Made by a program: the position numbers and the translations under genes
Shown here: piece by piece, positions 14,829 to 24,866 of the stretch
Position numbering within the stretch: the stretch's first letter is position 1
Layout: each line of letters starts with the position of its first letter
Source: Moorella glycerini
GTDB lineage: Bacteria > Bacillota > DSM-521 > Neomoorellales > Neomoorellaceae
Assembly: GCF_009735625.1 (NCBI RefSeq)
Contig: NZ_CP046244.1
Coordinates: 3,298,909-3,362,908 of the forward strand
Reading direction: 5' to 3'
DNA length: 64,000 nt
The notes under the pieces: generated by a model
What the model was told of the DNA's origin: nothing
Database searches by the model: none
Seen by the model: only the letters and a program-made list of their open reading frames with translations

Positions 14829-17384
14829 TTATCCCCACAGGATCAGACCGGCCTGCAGCGGATGGGCCAGGTCAACATGGTAGGGTAACACCCGCACGTT
14901 ATAGCCCTGGCGCCCGGCCCGGCGGCAAGGAATCGCGCCGCTATATAAGTACCTGCCTTCACCCAGCTCCTCTTCCAGCTTCATTGTTTCCTTTTCGGCA
15001 GCCGTTATTTCTGCCGCCGCCTCCAGCAAGCCGTAGTAGATTTCTACCTTTACGTCAGGCGGCTGCAATTCACCCAAAAAAATCCAGGCGCGCACGGTTA
15101 AAGTGCTCCCGAGATCCAGCTCCCCACCCCCATCATCTTCTACCCTTTCGACTCGCACGCGGGGCCAACCCGCCTGCACCCTGTTCTTCCAGGCAGCGAG
15201 ATTCCTGGCCCTCTCCTGTCTCCCCGCTTCCAGGCGCTGGTAAAGGGCGGCCGCCGGGAGGTAAAACTGCCGGCTGTACTCCTGCACCATGCGGTGGGTG
15301 TTGAAAACAGGCCCGTAGGTCTTGATGGACTTTTTCATCCTCTCCAGCCAGCCTGCCGGCAAACCTTCCTCGTCGCGCGTGTAAAAAAGAGGGATAATCT
15401 CCTTTTCCAGCAAGTCATAAAGCTGTGCTGCTTCCACGGCATCCTGGTAAGGAACATCATCAAAAACCTCTCCCCGGCCGATGGCCCATCCTGTAGCCGG
15501 GGTCCAGGCTTCATCCCACCAGCCGTCCATGGTGCTGACGTGAAGGGCGCCGTTGAGAACCGCCTTCATGCCGCTGGTACTGCTGGCTTCCAGGGGCCGG
15601 CGCGGGTTGCCCAGCCAGATATCGACGCCCCCGACAAGGCAACGGGCCATCTCCAGATCATAATCTTCCAGGAAGACCACGGAGCGACGAAACTCTTTCC
15701 GCCCGGCATAAGCTACAATTTGCTGGATCAGTTTTTTCCCTTCTTCATCACCGGGATGGGCCTTGCCGGCAAAAATGATCTGGACCGGCCGCTGCGGGTC
15801 GCCGAGAATCCGCGCCAGGCGTTCCGGGTCGCTGAAAAGAAGGGCCGGCCGCTTGTAAGCAGCAAAGCGGCGGGCAAAGCCAATGGTTAAGGCGCGAGGA
15901 TGCAGGACTTCCGTCGCGGCGGCAATCTCCAGCGAGCCCGACCCCCTGGCCTCCAGTTGCGCCGCCAGCTTTCTCCTGGCATAAACCACCAGTTCTTCGC
16001 GCTGCTCTTCGTGGGCTTGCCACAGTTCCCGGGCCGGTATATGCTCCACGCCGGCCCAACTGGCCGCCTCCGCCGGTTCTTCCCGCCAGCCGGGGCCAAG
16101 GTAGCAGTCGTAAAGGGCGGCCATCCTGCTTCCTACCCAGCTGGGGGTATGAACGCCGTTGGTAATGGCCCCGATAGGGATCTCTTCTTCCGGTACTTCT
16201 GGCCACAGGTTCCGCCACATCCTCCGGGCCGTCCTGCCGTGGAGGCGGCTGACGCCGTTGGCCCAGGCCGACAGGCGCAGGGCCAGGACGGCCATATTGA
16301 AAGGCTCCTGCTGGTTATTGGGATCCTGGCGGCCCAAAGCCAGGAATTCCTGGCGGGAAAGCCCCAGCGACTGGTAGTAGCCGGTAAAGTACTTGTCCAT
16401 CAAATAGGGTGGAAAGAGGTCGATACCGGCTGCCACCGGGGTATGGGTGGTAAAGATGTGGCCGCTGGCGGCCAGCTCCCGGGCCGCGGCAAAATCCAGG
16501 CCGTGCTTTTCTTTTAACTGGCGGATGCGTTCCAGGGCGAGGAAAGCCGAATGGCCTTCGTTTAAATGGCAGATTGTTGTTTCCCTGCCCAAAGCCGCCA
16601 GCGCTCGTACCCCGCCAATACCCAGGAGGATTTCCTGCTGGATGCGCTTTTCCAGGTCACCGCCGTAAAGCCGGTCGGTAATGCCGCGGTCGCTTTCCCA
16701 ATTGTCCCGGCAATCGGCGTCCAGGAGGTAGAGGTTCAGGCGGCCGACCCTGGCCCGCCAAACCTGCGCCTTAACCTCCCGGTCGGGGAAAGCCACCTGA
16801 ACGGTAAGGGGAGTGCCGTCGGCCCGGCGTTCCAGTTCCAGGGGCAAGTCATAGAAATTATAACGGGGATAAAGCTCCTGCTGCCGGCCCTGGCGGTCGA
16901 GGCGCTGGCGGAAGTAGCCTTCCCGATACAGGAGGCTGACGCCTGCCAGGGGCAGGCCTAGATCGCTGGCTGATTTCAAAAGATCCCCTGCCAGAAGGCC
17001 CAGGCCTCCGGCATAAATGGGCAGGGCCGCGCTCAAGCCAAACTCGGCTGAGAAATAGGCGATAGCCACATTTCCGCTCAGGTTATGCTCTTGGAGCCAG
17101 GTAACCTGGCGCTCCTGGTAGGCCAGGTGCTCCTGCCAGACCCTTTCCACTTCCCTGGTATAATCGCCGTCCCCGGCGTAGGCCTGTAACCTTTCCTGCG
17201 GCAAGAGGTGCAGGAAGAGGACGGGATTGTGTCCGGCTTCTTCCCACAGCCCGGGATCAAGGCGACGGAAAAGGTAGGCTGTTTCCTGTTCTCGACGCCA
17301 GTAGAGGTTTAAGGCCAGTTCCAGGAGGGGCCGGAGCTTCTCCGGTAAACTTAGCCGCACATAAAACGAATGGGGTGGATGCAT
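14829..17384 (-). CDS. glgP: Alpha-glucan (glycogen) phosphorylase
   Basis: About 851 aa. Degrades alpha-1,4-glucan with phosphate to glucose-1-phosphate using pyridoxal phosphate. The cofactor-lysine region is SSTSGMKAVLNGALHVST, followed by DGWWDEA. Other family blocks are FSAEFGLSAALPIYAGGLGLLAGD and HLNEGHSAFLALERI. It belongs to the short type whose N-terminus (YVRLSLPEKLRPLLELALNLYW) is common in thermophiles and archaea. ATG at 17384 is chosen because AGGAGAGG lies 5 bases upstream; a codon at 17414 lacks this. It lies 60 bp after the GH57-GT4 gene. Confidence 0.94.
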   Translation of the reverse strand: MHPPHSFYVRLSLPEKLRPLLELALNLYWRREQETAYLFRRLDPGLWEEAGHNPVLFLHLLPQERLQAYAGDGDYTREVERVWQEHLAYQERQVTWLQEHNLSGNVAIAYFSAEFGLSAALPIYAGGLGLLAGDLLKSASDLGLPLAGVSLLYREGYFRQRLDRQGRQQELYPRYNFYDLPLELERRADGTPLTVQVAFPDREVKAQVWRARVGRLNLYLLDADCRDNWESDRGITDRLYGGDLEKRIQQEILLGIGGVRALAALGRETTICHLNEGHSAFLALERIRQLKEKHGLDFAAARELAASGHIFTTHTPVAAGIDLFPPYLMDKYFTGYYQSLGLSRQEFLALGRQDPNNQQEPFNMAVLALRLSAWANGVSRLHGRTARRMWRNLWPEVPEEEIPIGAITNGVHTPSWVGSRMAALYDCYLGPGWREEPAEAASWAGVEHIPARELWQAHEEQREELVVYARRKLAAQLEARGSGSLEIAAATEVLHPRALTIGFARRFAAYKRPALLFSDPERLARILGDPQRPVQIIFAGKAHPGDEEGKKLIQQIVAYAGRKEFRRSVVFLEDYDLEMARCLVGGVDIWLGNPRRPLEASSTSGMKAVLNGALHVSTMDGWWDEAWTPATGWAIGRGEVFDDVPYQDAVEAAQLYDLLEKEIIPLFYTRDEEGLPAGWLERMKKSIKTYGPVFNTHRMVQEYSRQFYLPAAALYQRLEAGRQERARNLAAWKNRVQAGWPRVRVERVEDDGGGELDLGSTLTVRAWIFLGELQPPDVKVEIYYGLLEAAAEITAAEKETMKLEEELGEGRYLYSGAIPCRRAGRQGYNVRVLPYHVDLAHPLQAGLILWG

Positions 17385-17444
17385 CTTCACCTCTCCTAAA
17401 ATGAAAGTCGGCAACCGTTGCGTAAGTAGGCGGAACCCGGCCGG

Positions 17445-20255
17445 CTACTTTGGAAAATGCCGGTCGCCCTCCGGCGAGGGTTCCCGGAGGAGTTCCTGGT
17501 AAAGGCTCAAGGTTTGCCGGGCTACTGCGGTCCAGGTATAGTCCCGTTCCACCCTGGCCCGGGCCTGCCGGCTCAGTTCAGCAGCCAACTCCGGGTTCTG
17601 GAAGATAGTCACCAGGCAGCGTAATAAATCTTCTACATCGCCCGGGTTAAAGACTAAGCCGGTTACGCCGTCCTCAACAACCTCGGCCAGCCCGCCGGTG
17701 CGGGCGACAATCACCGGTACCCCGGCGGACATAGCTTCCAGGGCCACGATGCCAAAGGGTTCATAAAGGCTCGGGAAAACGGCGACCCGCGTCCGCGCCA
17801 GGAGCTGGTTGCGCTCAGCCTCCGAGACAAAGCCGGTGAACTCGACCTGACCCGCCACCCCAAGGCGGGCGGCCAGGGCCTGCAACTCCCCGGCGTAGGG
17901 GCCGGCGCCGGCTATGATCAACCTGGCCTGGGGGTAAAAACCGCGCAGCCTGGCCAGGGCTTCCAGGAGTACCTGGACCCCCTTCTCCACCACCAGACGG
18001 CCGATGAACAAGATGTCGTGCCCCGAGCCGGGATTGGCCGCCACTTTGATAGGCACGACGCCGTTGGGAATCACCTTTACCGCCGCTCGGGGCTGAAAAA
18101 GTTCCCGGATTTCCTCTTCCATATAGCGGCTGCAGCAGATTACCCGGTCGGCCCTGGCCACCAACCCGGCCTCGATCTGGTGAATAGTCCTCTGGATGCG
18201 GTTATGTAGACCTTTGTTACGGCCGTACTCCGTGGCATGGATAGTTGCTACCAGGGGCACCCCACATGCTTCCTGCAGCTCCCCGGCCGCCCAGGCCACC
18301 AGCCAGTCGTGGGCGTGAAGGAGCATTGGTGTTCCCGGCAGGGCGGCCCGCAACTCGCGTCCATAGTCGGCTAAAGCCATATTGAACTGCAGGACCCAGG
18401 AAAGAAAATCAATTTCTACCCCCGGCTGCTGGTAGGTAGGCAGATGGTGGATGGCTACTCCTTCTTGCACCGTCGTGAACGCTTCCCGGCCCGGTACCCG
18501 GGTGATAACGTGGACCCTTACCCCCATTTGGGCCAGGGCTGCCGCCAGATCGCGAACGTGGATGCCCAGGCCGCCGACATGATGGGGAGGAAACTCCCAG
18601 CTCAACATGAGGAGTACCGGCCCTTCCCCGCCCGGCCAATTCAACGCCTGCCGCTGCCTCTCCGGGCGATAAAGGCGGAAATCCAGGCGTGGGAAAAGGT
18701 TGTCCTTAACTTCCAAAATACGTATGAAATCCTCTTGCAGGTCGCCCTTTTGATAATCCCGGCAGATTTTAAAAAAATTACCTAGATGTTCCTCCAGACG
18801 ACGGTGGGCATAAGCCGCCGTCGTCTGGCTGGTAAGGATAAAGGGCCAATCGCTGCTCTGGGCCAGGAGCAACTCCCTGGCGGCCTGGTTTAAGGCCCGT
18901 TCCTGCAACGGTGTGGGTTGAAAGCAAGTAGCAGCCAGGTTGACCATTGTTTTTTCCGCCCTATGAAGGTGAGGGTACAGCCAGTCATTGGCAGGATTCA
19001 GCCAGACCCGGTTGTAACCGCCTTCTCCCCAACTGGAAAGCCCTAAAGCCACCTCCTGGCGGGGCGGGTATTGCTCCAGGTAAGCGGCCAGGGTAGTCAA
19101 CCCGGTCTGGTAATCTTGTCCGGCTGCCAGGCGTAAAACTTCTTCCAGCCATACCGGTCCTTCAAACCACCAGTGTCCGAACAATTCGGCGTCATAAGGT
19201 GCAACTATCACCGGTTTGTCAGGTATAATACCGGCCCAATAGCTTAGCTGCCGGTCCCTGGCGGCCAAAAAATCACGGGCGTGTTCGCGGGCTCGCTCCC
19301 GGGCGGCCTGAAAGTCATAGGGCTCCTTGTATTCGGTCTTGCCGGTGATGCGGTAGTATTTGAAACCGGTATCACCCCGGATGCCGCCAATGAGGTAAGG
19401 CTCGAGATAGCTAAACTCCAGGTCGTAGCCGATATCGCGGTAAAACTCCCGATACAGAGGATCGCCGGGATAGCCCTCCGTCCGGCTCCATACCTGGTGA
19501 GAGGTCTCCCAGTCCCGGCCAAAAACGGCTACGCCGCCGGGGAGTTTGACCGGCGCATAAACGGCCGTTTTCACCCGAGGAACGGCGTTTAACAACCCGT
19601 GGCTGGCGACAATAAAGTATTTAATGCCTTCGGCTTGCAGGCATTTCTCGATACCGGGAGTGTAGCCGCACTCCGGCAGCCACATCCCCGCCGGCAGGCG
19701 ACCAAAGATATCGGCAAAAAGATCTAAAGCTGCCCGGACTTGCACCCGCCAGGATTCCCTGGTCAGCATCAAGGGAAGGTAGCCATGAGTGGCGCAGGTT
19801 GTTATAATTTCCAGATGCCCCTGCTCCTGTAATCTTTTTAAGGGCGAAAGCAGATCGCCCCGGTAAGCTTCATTGAAGGCTCCCTCTATATCCGCAAGGC
19901 GCCGGTGATAAAAATCGGCCACGGGGGAAAAGACGGGATCATTTTGCGTCCGCTCCACCTCCCGGGCGGCCAGTCTTTTAAGGTTATCCAGGTAGCGGCC
20001 ATAACGCTCCGGGAGGCGCGGGTCAATTAACATGCTGATTAAAGGCGGGGAGAGGGACAAGGTGAGTTTAAAGTTTATTCCCTCACGGGCCAAGCGTTCC
20101 CAGCTCAAGATGAGGGGAAAGTAAGATTCCGTCAGGGCCTCGCAAAGCCATTTTTCTTCCAGGCTTATATAGTCCTCCTGATTCCGCACGAAAGGCAGAT
20201 GGGCATGGAGCAGGAGGGCCAGGTAGCCGGTATGATTGTCTGCCAGGGCAGCCAT
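17445..20255 (-). CDS. GH57 glucan-branching-type enzyme fused to a GT4 glycosyltransferase
   Basis: 936 aa with two enzymes in one chain. Residues 1-530 form a GH57 domain with the start LALLLHAHLPFVRN, the nucleophile region MWLPECGYTPGIEK and the second acid in APYDAELFGHWWFEGP. This is the type of GH57 branching enzymes. Residues 545-936 form a GT4 (glycogen-synthase-like) transferase with HHVGGLGIHVRDLAAALAQ and the EX7E motif in YEPFGIVALEAMSAGVPVIV. Together they could elongate and branch glycogen. It is the second gene of the cluster, after DUF4912. Separate genes are the usual arrangement; fusions are known in some thermophiles. The acceptor and donor (UDP- or ADP-glucose) are not readable. 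Confidence 0.9.
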   Translation of the reverse strand: MAALADNHTGYLALLLHAHLPFVRNQEDYISLEEKWLCEALTESYFPLILSWERLAREGINFKLTLSLSPPLISMLIDPRLPERYGRYLDNLKRLAAREVERTQNDPVFSPVADFYHRRLADIEGAFNEAYRGDLLSPLKRLQEQGHLEIITTCATHGYLPLMLTRESWRVQVRAALDLFADIFGRLPAGMWLPECGYTPGIEKCLQAEGIKYFIVASHGLLNAVPRVKTAVYAPVKLPGGVAVFGRDWETSHQVWSRTEGYPGDPLYREFYRDIGYDLEFSYLEPYLIGGIRGDTGFKYYRITGKTEYKEPYDFQAARERAREHARDFLAARDRQLSYWAGIIPDKPVIVAPYDAELFGHWWFEGPVWLEEVLRLAAGQDYQTGLTTLAAYLEQYPPRQEVALGLSSWGEGGYNRVWLNPANDWLYPHLHRAEKTMVNLAATCFQPTPLQERALNQAARELLLAQSSDWPFILTSQTTAAYAHRRLEEHLGNFFKICRDYQKGDLQEDFIRILEVKDNLFPRLDFRLYRPERQRQALNWPGGEGPVLLMLSWEFPPHHVGGLGIHVRDLAAALAQMGVRVHVITRVPGREAFTTVQEGVAIHHLPTYQQPGVEIDFLSWVLQFNMALADYGRELRAALPGTPMLLHAHDWLVAWAAGELQEACGVPLVATIHATEYGRNKGLHNRIQRTIHQIEAGLVARADRVICCSRYMEEEIRELFQPRAAVKVIPNGVVPIKVAANPGSGHDILFIGRLVVEKGVQVLLEALARLRGFYPQARLIIAGAGPYAGELQALAARLGVAGQVEFTGFVSEAERNQLLARTRVAVFPSLYEPFGIVALEAMSAGVPVIVARTGGLAEVVEDGVTGLVFNPGDVEDLLRCLVTIFQNPELAAELSRQARARVERDYTWTAVARQTLSLYQELLREPSPEGDRHFPK

Positions 20256-20372
20256 TTTTAGAAGCCCCCTCTACAACGCTCTCTACTTTTCGGTTCTACC
20301 TTTTTCTGGAAGTTGCTCAGCCTTCCAAAGAAAAACTTAAGAAAAACTTGTAGCCAAACCCGAAACGCTTTT

Positions 20373-20834
20373 TCAGGACCAGCTAAAAATTCTGTCCGTT
20401 GACCACTTTTCCGGGGGAAGCGGCCGGCACTTCTCCTCAAGAAGCCCCTGGCTGTCAATTGGCGGTTGGGGGAGGCTTTCTGCGGCGAGCGGGCTTGCTG
20501 ATACCAACGTCTGATAAAAGAGGACGAATTCACCTTCCTGGCTTACGGCGCCAAGCTCGACGTAGTAACCCGGATGGATCTCGAGGTTGTAAAAATAGCA
20601 TCCACCAGATTGAAGGGTAGTTAGGGTTAGTTCTTGCTCTGGGAGGAGGGCATCCAACCGGCGCAGGCGTAAGGTTAACTTCATTTCCGGCTTTACTATC
20701 CTGAAAAAGTACTCTAAGGTCTGGATTCTTTGAGGAGTAAAGTCCCAATATACGTAGAGGGTGTGTAAGTCCTGGGGTAAACAGACCAGCGCATTTTGAC
20801 GGAAACCGTCACCAAGTTCCAGCACCCCTTTCAC
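20373..20834 (-). CDS. DUF4912 domain protein
   Basis: 153 aa. The block LPQDLHTLYVYWDFTPQRIQ near residues 19-38 and the later PGYYVELGAVSQEGEFV are typical of DUF4912. This small beta-rich domain of unknown function often sits beside GH57 and glycogen genes. It begins the minus-strand cluster, 117 bp before the fusion gene. A carbohydrate-binding or regulatory role is inferred only from the neighbourhood. Confidence 0.85.
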   Translation of the reverse strand: MKGVLELGDGFRQNALVCLPQDLHTLYVYWDFTPQRIQTLEYFFRIVKPEMKLTLRLRRLDALLPEQELTLTTLQSGGCYFYNLEIHPGYYVELGAVSQEGEFVLFYQTLVSASPLAAESLPQPPIDSQGLLEEKCRPLPPEKWSTDRIFSWS

Positions 20835-21049
20835 CCCCCTTTAGGCATTTTCCTTTTCATTTTTACCTTGATTTAATCTCACTTAACTTAAATGTAACTT
20901 AATGATAATTATAACCATTCGCTATTTATATCGTACCATATTTTTCTTGGCCCGTCAAACTCCTTTAGGCTTGCTTTTTTCTGTCTTTTCCGGCATAATA
21001 ATCTCTACCGGTTTACCAGGTTCATCTCAACGAAATACCCTGGCAGGAG

Positions 21050-22822
21050 GTGCATCTGACCTTGTTCTTCCACCGTACTTCGCCGCGTTTTTGCCAGCCC
21101 CTGGCGCCCGGTAAACTCCTCTTGCGCTTGAAAACCCGCCGTCGGGAACAACAACGCTGCCAGGTAATCTATGAAGACCGGGGCCTAAAGACCGCCAACA
21201 TGCATATCTGCGCCCGTACCCCTCATTACCTCTATTACCAGGCAGAAGTCGAGCTTTCCCGGCCGTGGGAGTGCCGTTATTTTTTCAGGCTGCAGATAAA
21301 AGGGGAGGAGCCTGGGTACCTATTTGCCGGCAATAACAAGCAGGTACACCGGCCTTTTTCTTATCATTGGACGCCAGCGGATATATTTACTGTACCGGAA
21401 TGGATTTATGACGCCGTCTCCTACCAGATATTTTCCGACCGCTTTTATAACGGCAACCCGGCCAATGACCCTCCCGGGACGCGGCCCTGGGGTGAAGCCC
21501 CCACCAGAGAAAACTTCTTCGGCGGGGACCTGGAGGGCATCCAGGCCAAAATACCTTATTTAAAATTTTTAGGGGTCAACGTCCTCTGGCTAAACCCCAT
21601 CTTTGCTTCTCCTTCCAACCATCGCTATAATACCAGCGATTACCTGGCCGTTGATCCCGCCCTGGGGGATACGGCTACCCTCCGCCGCCTGGTGGAGTCT
21701 CTCCACGCTAATGGCATGCACCTGATCCTGGATGGAGTGTTTAATCATACGGGCACGGAGTTCTGGGCCTTTAAGGATGTAGTCGCCCGTGGAGCTGATT
21801 CTCCCTATAAAGACTGGTATTATTTCCATGACTTTCCCGTAAGGAGCGAACCCCAGCCAAATTATACCTGCTGGTGGGATATACCCAGCCTTCCCAAGCT
21901 AAAAGTCAGCAACCCCGACGTGCGCAATTACCTGCTCCACGTCGCCACCTACTGGCTGCGGGAGGCGGGTACCGACGGCTGGCGCCTGGATGTCCCTAAC
22001 GAGATTGAACCATCCTTCTGGCGGGAATTCCGGCAGCAGGTTAAAGAAACCGATCCCCAAGCCTATATTGTGGGTGAAATCTGGCGCGATGCCCGCTTCT
22101 GGCTCCAGGGTCGGCTTTTCGACGGCGTCATGAACTATCTCTTTCGCGACCTGGTCCTTGATTACTTTGCCAGGCGGCGTTTTCCCATTTCTACCCTGGA
22201 CTTCCTGCTGGGCCTTATCCGCCTGCGCTACCCTGAGGCAGCCAACTTCGCCCTGCTAAACCTCCTGGGCAGCCATGACACGGCCCGGGTGCTTACCGCC
22301 TTTCAAGAGGGTCTGGGCAGGCTCCCCGGCCATACCGGCAGCTATGCCGAAGCCGTCGCCCACCTGCGGCCGGCGCTAATCCTGCAGTTCACCTATCCCG
22401 GCGCCCCTTTGATTTACTACGGGGATGAGGTGGGAATGACCGGCGGCCCGGATCCCGACTGCCGCCGGACCATGCCCTGGGAACCCCGGGCCTGGAACCA
22501 GGACCTGCTCAACTTTTACCGGCGCCTGATTGTCCTGCGGCACCGCTTGTTACCTTTAAGGCGCGGTTATTTCCAGCCCTTGTTTACCGATGACCGGGCC
22601 GAGGTTTACGCCTATGCCCGCCGTCTGGCCGGGGAAAAGGTGATCGTGATTTTAAATGCCGGCGATTCCCCCCAAACCATCACCCTGGCAACAGGAGAAC
22701 TGGAAATAGCCGATGGTACCTTCTGGCGGGAAGTCTTAAGCGATCGTTGTTTTGAGGTCCAGGAAGGACAACTCAGCCTCCCCCTGGAAGCCAATTCGGG
22801 GGCTATACTCATTGCCTGTTAA
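21050..22822 (+). CDS. GH13 alpha-glycosidase (neopullulanase/cyclomaltodextrinase type)
   Basis: 590 aa. An N-terminal beta domain of the CBM34 kind (HLTLFFHRTSPRF...) precedes a GH13 barrel with all conserved regions: DGVFNH, GWRLDVPNE (nucleophile Asp), VGEIW (acid/base Glu) and LLGSHDTARV. The length and domain order fit enzymes that hydrolyse cyclodextrins, pullulan or short maltodextrins. No signal peptide, so intracellular. GTG at 21050 is the first usable start after an in-frame stop at 20999; no well-spaced ribosome site precedes it, and AGGAGG overlaps it, so a start a few codons later is possible. Divergent from the glycogen cluster. Confidence 0.92.
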   Translation: MHLTLFFHRTSPRFCQPLAPGKLLLRLKTRRREQQRCQVIYEDRGLKTANMHICARTPHYLYYQAEVELSRPWECRYFFRLQIKGEEPGYLFAGNNKQVHRPFSYHWTPADIFTVPEWIYDAVSYQIFSDRFYNGNPANDPPGTRPWGEAPTRENFFGGDLEGIQAKIPYLKFLGVNVLWLNPIFASPSNHRYNTSDYLAVDPALGDTATLRRLVESLHANGMHLILDGVFNHTGTEFWAFKDVVARGADSPYKDWYYFHDFPVRSEPQPNYTCWWDIPSLPKLKVSNPDVRNYLLHVATYWLREAGTDGWRLDVPNEIEPSFWREFRQQVKETDPQAYIVGEIWRDARFWLQGRLFDGVMNYLFRDLVLDYFARRRFPISTLDFLLGLIRLRYPEAANFALLNLLGSHDTARVLTAFQEGLGRLPGHTGSYAEAVAHLRPALILQFTYPGAPLIYYGDEVGMTGGPDPDCRRTMPWEPRAWNQDLLNFYRRLIVLRHRLLPLRRGYFQPLFTDDRAEVYAYARRLAGEKVIVILNAGDSPQTITLATGELEIADGTFWREVLSDRCFEVQEGQLSLPLEANSGAILIAC

Positions 22823-22837
22823 CCTACAGGCCGTTTC

Positions 22838-23257
22838 TTATTGCTTCCCCTTCCTGCACCTGCTGCACAAGCCGTAAACCTCGAAGCAGTGTCCCGTCGG
22901 GAGAAAACCCTTCCTGCCCAGCTCTTTGGCCAGGCTTTCCATAGGACAAAAATCAACAGCGATGGAAGCCCCGCAAGTTTTACATACCGCGTGGTGATGG
23001 TGCCCTTCCTCCCGCCGCAGTTCATATAAATCAGCGCCGCTATCCGAGGGAACGCGGCACAAAAGGCCCTTCTCCAGCAATACATCCAGGTTGCGGTAAA
23101 CCGTGGAAAAATTTGTCCCCGGGAGGATCTTGATAACCTCCTGGAACAACCCCTGGGCGCTGATGAAGGAGTGAGTATTTTTTAGTACCGCCAGGATGGC
23201 CTTGCGCTGGGGGGTTACCTTGAGCTCATTTTGCTTTAACAATTCTTCTATTTCCAC
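22838..23257 (-). CDS. zur: Fur-family repressor, probable Zur
   Basis: 139 aa. An N-terminal winged helix (LKVTPQRKAILAVL..., STVYRNLDVLLEKG) is followed by a metal-binding dimer domain with HHHHAVCKTCG and CSRCRKG; the two CxxC pairs form the structural zinc site. It overlaps the 3' end of the zinc-type permease gene by 10 bases, as the last gene of that operon. This strongly suggests zinc-responsive control of the same operon. Assignment as Zur rather than Fur or PerR is from context. Confidence 0.88.
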   Translation of the reverse strand: MEIEELLKQNELKVTPQRKAILAVLKNTHSFISAQGLFQEVIKILPGTNFSTVYRNLDVLLEKGLLCRVPSDSGADLYELRREEGHHHHAVCKTCGASIAVDFCPMESLAKELGRKGFLPTGHCFEVYGLCSRCRKGKQ

Positions 23258-24057
23258 CTGTTTATTGCTCCTTTCGCTACCATGGCTGCTACCAGGATGG
23301 CCGCGGCAATAAGCACAATGGTTCCTCCTGGAGCCAGGTCAAAAATAAAGGAGGCATAAAGGCCGGTAATGACCGCCAGGCAAGCCACAACGACGGCTAT
23401 CCCAAAAGCCGCCTTGAAACTGCGGGCAATCTGCAGGCTGACTGCCGGCGGGATAACCATCAGAGCTGATACCAAGAGCGTTCCCACCACCCGTACCGCC
23501 AGGGCCACCGTAAGGGCCGTGAGCAGGGTAAAATATATGCTTACGGCGGTTACCGGGATCCCCACGAGGCGGGCCGCCTCTTCGTCGAAGGTAATGGCAA
23601 AAAGCTCGCGATAAAGAAAAGCTAAAGATGTAAGAATAAATATACCCGCGCCGGCAATGAGTGCCACGTCGGCAGGGGATACGGCCACCAGGCTGCCGAA
23701 TAAATAAGAAAAAAGATCGGCATTAAAAGCTTTCTTCCAACTGATCATTACCACCGCCAGGGCCATGGCGCTGGCCATGACTACCGCCAGCGCTACTTCA
23801 GCATATCTGGGGAAAGCCCGGCGGATGAACTCAATCAGCAGGGCGGCGCCGGCGGCGGCCAGCAGGGCGCCGTAAAAGGGGTAAAAACCTAAAAGCATAC
23901 CACCGGCCACGCCGGCCAGGCTGGCATGGGACAGGCTATCTCCCACCAGGGACAGGCGTCTTAAAACTATAAAAACACCCAGCGTGGCAGCCAGAACAGC
24001 GGTAATCAGGCCGGCTATGAACGCCCGCTGCATGAAATCGAAACTAAAGATAACCAT
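23248..24057 (-). CDS. znuB: Zinc/manganese-type ABC transporter permease
   Basis: 269 aa with about 8 hydrophobic segments, beginning FDFMQRAFIAGLITAVLAATLGVFIVLRRLSLVGDSLSHASLAGVA. This is the ABC-3 family block of metal permeases, with GDSLSHAS conserved. It forms the membrane channel with the ATPase encoded just upstream, whose gene it overlaps by 14 bases. The zinc substrate is inferred from the Fur-family repressor in the operon; manganese or iron cannot be excluded. Confidence 0.92.
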   Translation of the reverse strand: MVIFSFDFMQRAFIAGLITAVLAATLGVFIVLRRLSLVGDSLSHASLAGVAGGMLLGFYPFYGALLAAAGAALLIEFIRRAFPRYAEVALAVVMASAMALAVVMISWKKAFNADLFSYLFGSLVAVSPADVALIAGAGIFILTSLAFLYRELFAITFDEEAARLVGIPVTAVSIYFTLLTALTVALAVRVVGTLLVSALMVIPPAVSLQIARSFKAAFGIAVVVACLAVITGLYASFIFDLAPGGTIVLIAAAILVAAMVAKGAINRWK

Positions 24058-24805
24058 GGTTCTCCCCTATCCGGTAACCCAGTACCTCGGCAATGTGGTC
24101 CTGGTCCACTTCGCTGAGCTTTTCGTGGATATAAACGCCCCGGTCACGCACGCAGCCTATCTTTTGCGCCCTGGCAAAAGCAGCTCCTATATCATGGGTA
24201 ACGATAATTACCGTCAGGCCCTTTTCGCGGTTCAGATGCGCCAGGAGCCGGTAAAATTCTTCCCGGGAAGCAGCATCTATGCCGGTGGTAGGTTCATCAA
24301 GAAACAGGGCCGCCGGCCTTTTTACCAGGGCTCGCGCCAGGAAGACCTTCTGGCGCTGGCCGCCGGAAAGTTCCCCGATAAGGTGGCCGGCCAGCTCCTT
24401 AATGCCCGCCAGTTCCAGCGCCTCAGCAACCATTCTTTTTCTGGCGCGCCCGTCAAACAGCCCCTTTAAGCCGCTGTAATATCCCGAAGCCACCACCTCA
24501 GCCACGGTTGCGGGAAAGGAGGTGTTGATGTGGCCGGCATTCTGGGCAATGTAACCTATCCTGTGCCAATCCCGGAAGCGCCTGATATCCCGGCCAAAAA
24601 GCCTTACTTCTCCGACTTTTGGTCGCAAAAGACCCACCATAATCTTGAGCAGGGTGGATTTAGCAGCCCCGTTGGGGCCAATGAGAGCCAAAAATTCCCC
24701 TGCCTCTACCGCCAGGTTGACTCTCTCGAGGACAGGGCTACTGTTATAGGAAAAGGTAACATCCACCAGCCGTACTACTTCCCTTTTTTCGTGCAGATAG
24801 GACAT
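24044..24805 (-). CDS. znuC: Metal ABC transporter ATP-binding protein
   Basis: 253 aa. Walker A is GPNGAAKSTL, with Ala in place of the usual Gly before the Lys. The signature is LSGGQRQKVFLARAL, Walker B is ALFLDEPTTGID and the switch His is in VTHD. It powers the metal permease encoded next to it. The start is 61 bp after the binding-protein gene. Confidence 0.93.
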   Translation of the reverse strand: MSYLHEKREVVRLVDVTFSYNSSPVLERVNLAVEAGEFLALIGPNGAAKSTLLKIMVGLLRPKVGEVRLFGRDIRRFRDWHRIGYIAQNAGHINTSFPATVAEVVASGYYSGLKGLFDGRARKRMVAEALELAGIKELAGHLIGELSGGQRQKVFLARALVKRPAALFLDEPTTGIDAASREEFYRLLAHLNREKGLTVIIVTHDIGAAFARAQKIGCVRDRGVYIHEKLSEVDQDHIAEVLGYRIGENHGYL

Positions 24806-24866
24806 GCCGTCATCAACTCCCAGCCGGCGCGCCCTGTTAACGGGGGCTATGAAAAGCCTTTGAGCG

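Noticed and set aside
12501-17260. Many long open frames on the plus strand and in alternate minus frames across the glycogen genes
   Set aside because: They are shadows of malQ and glgP in GC-rich sequence. They lack ribosome sites and known motifs.
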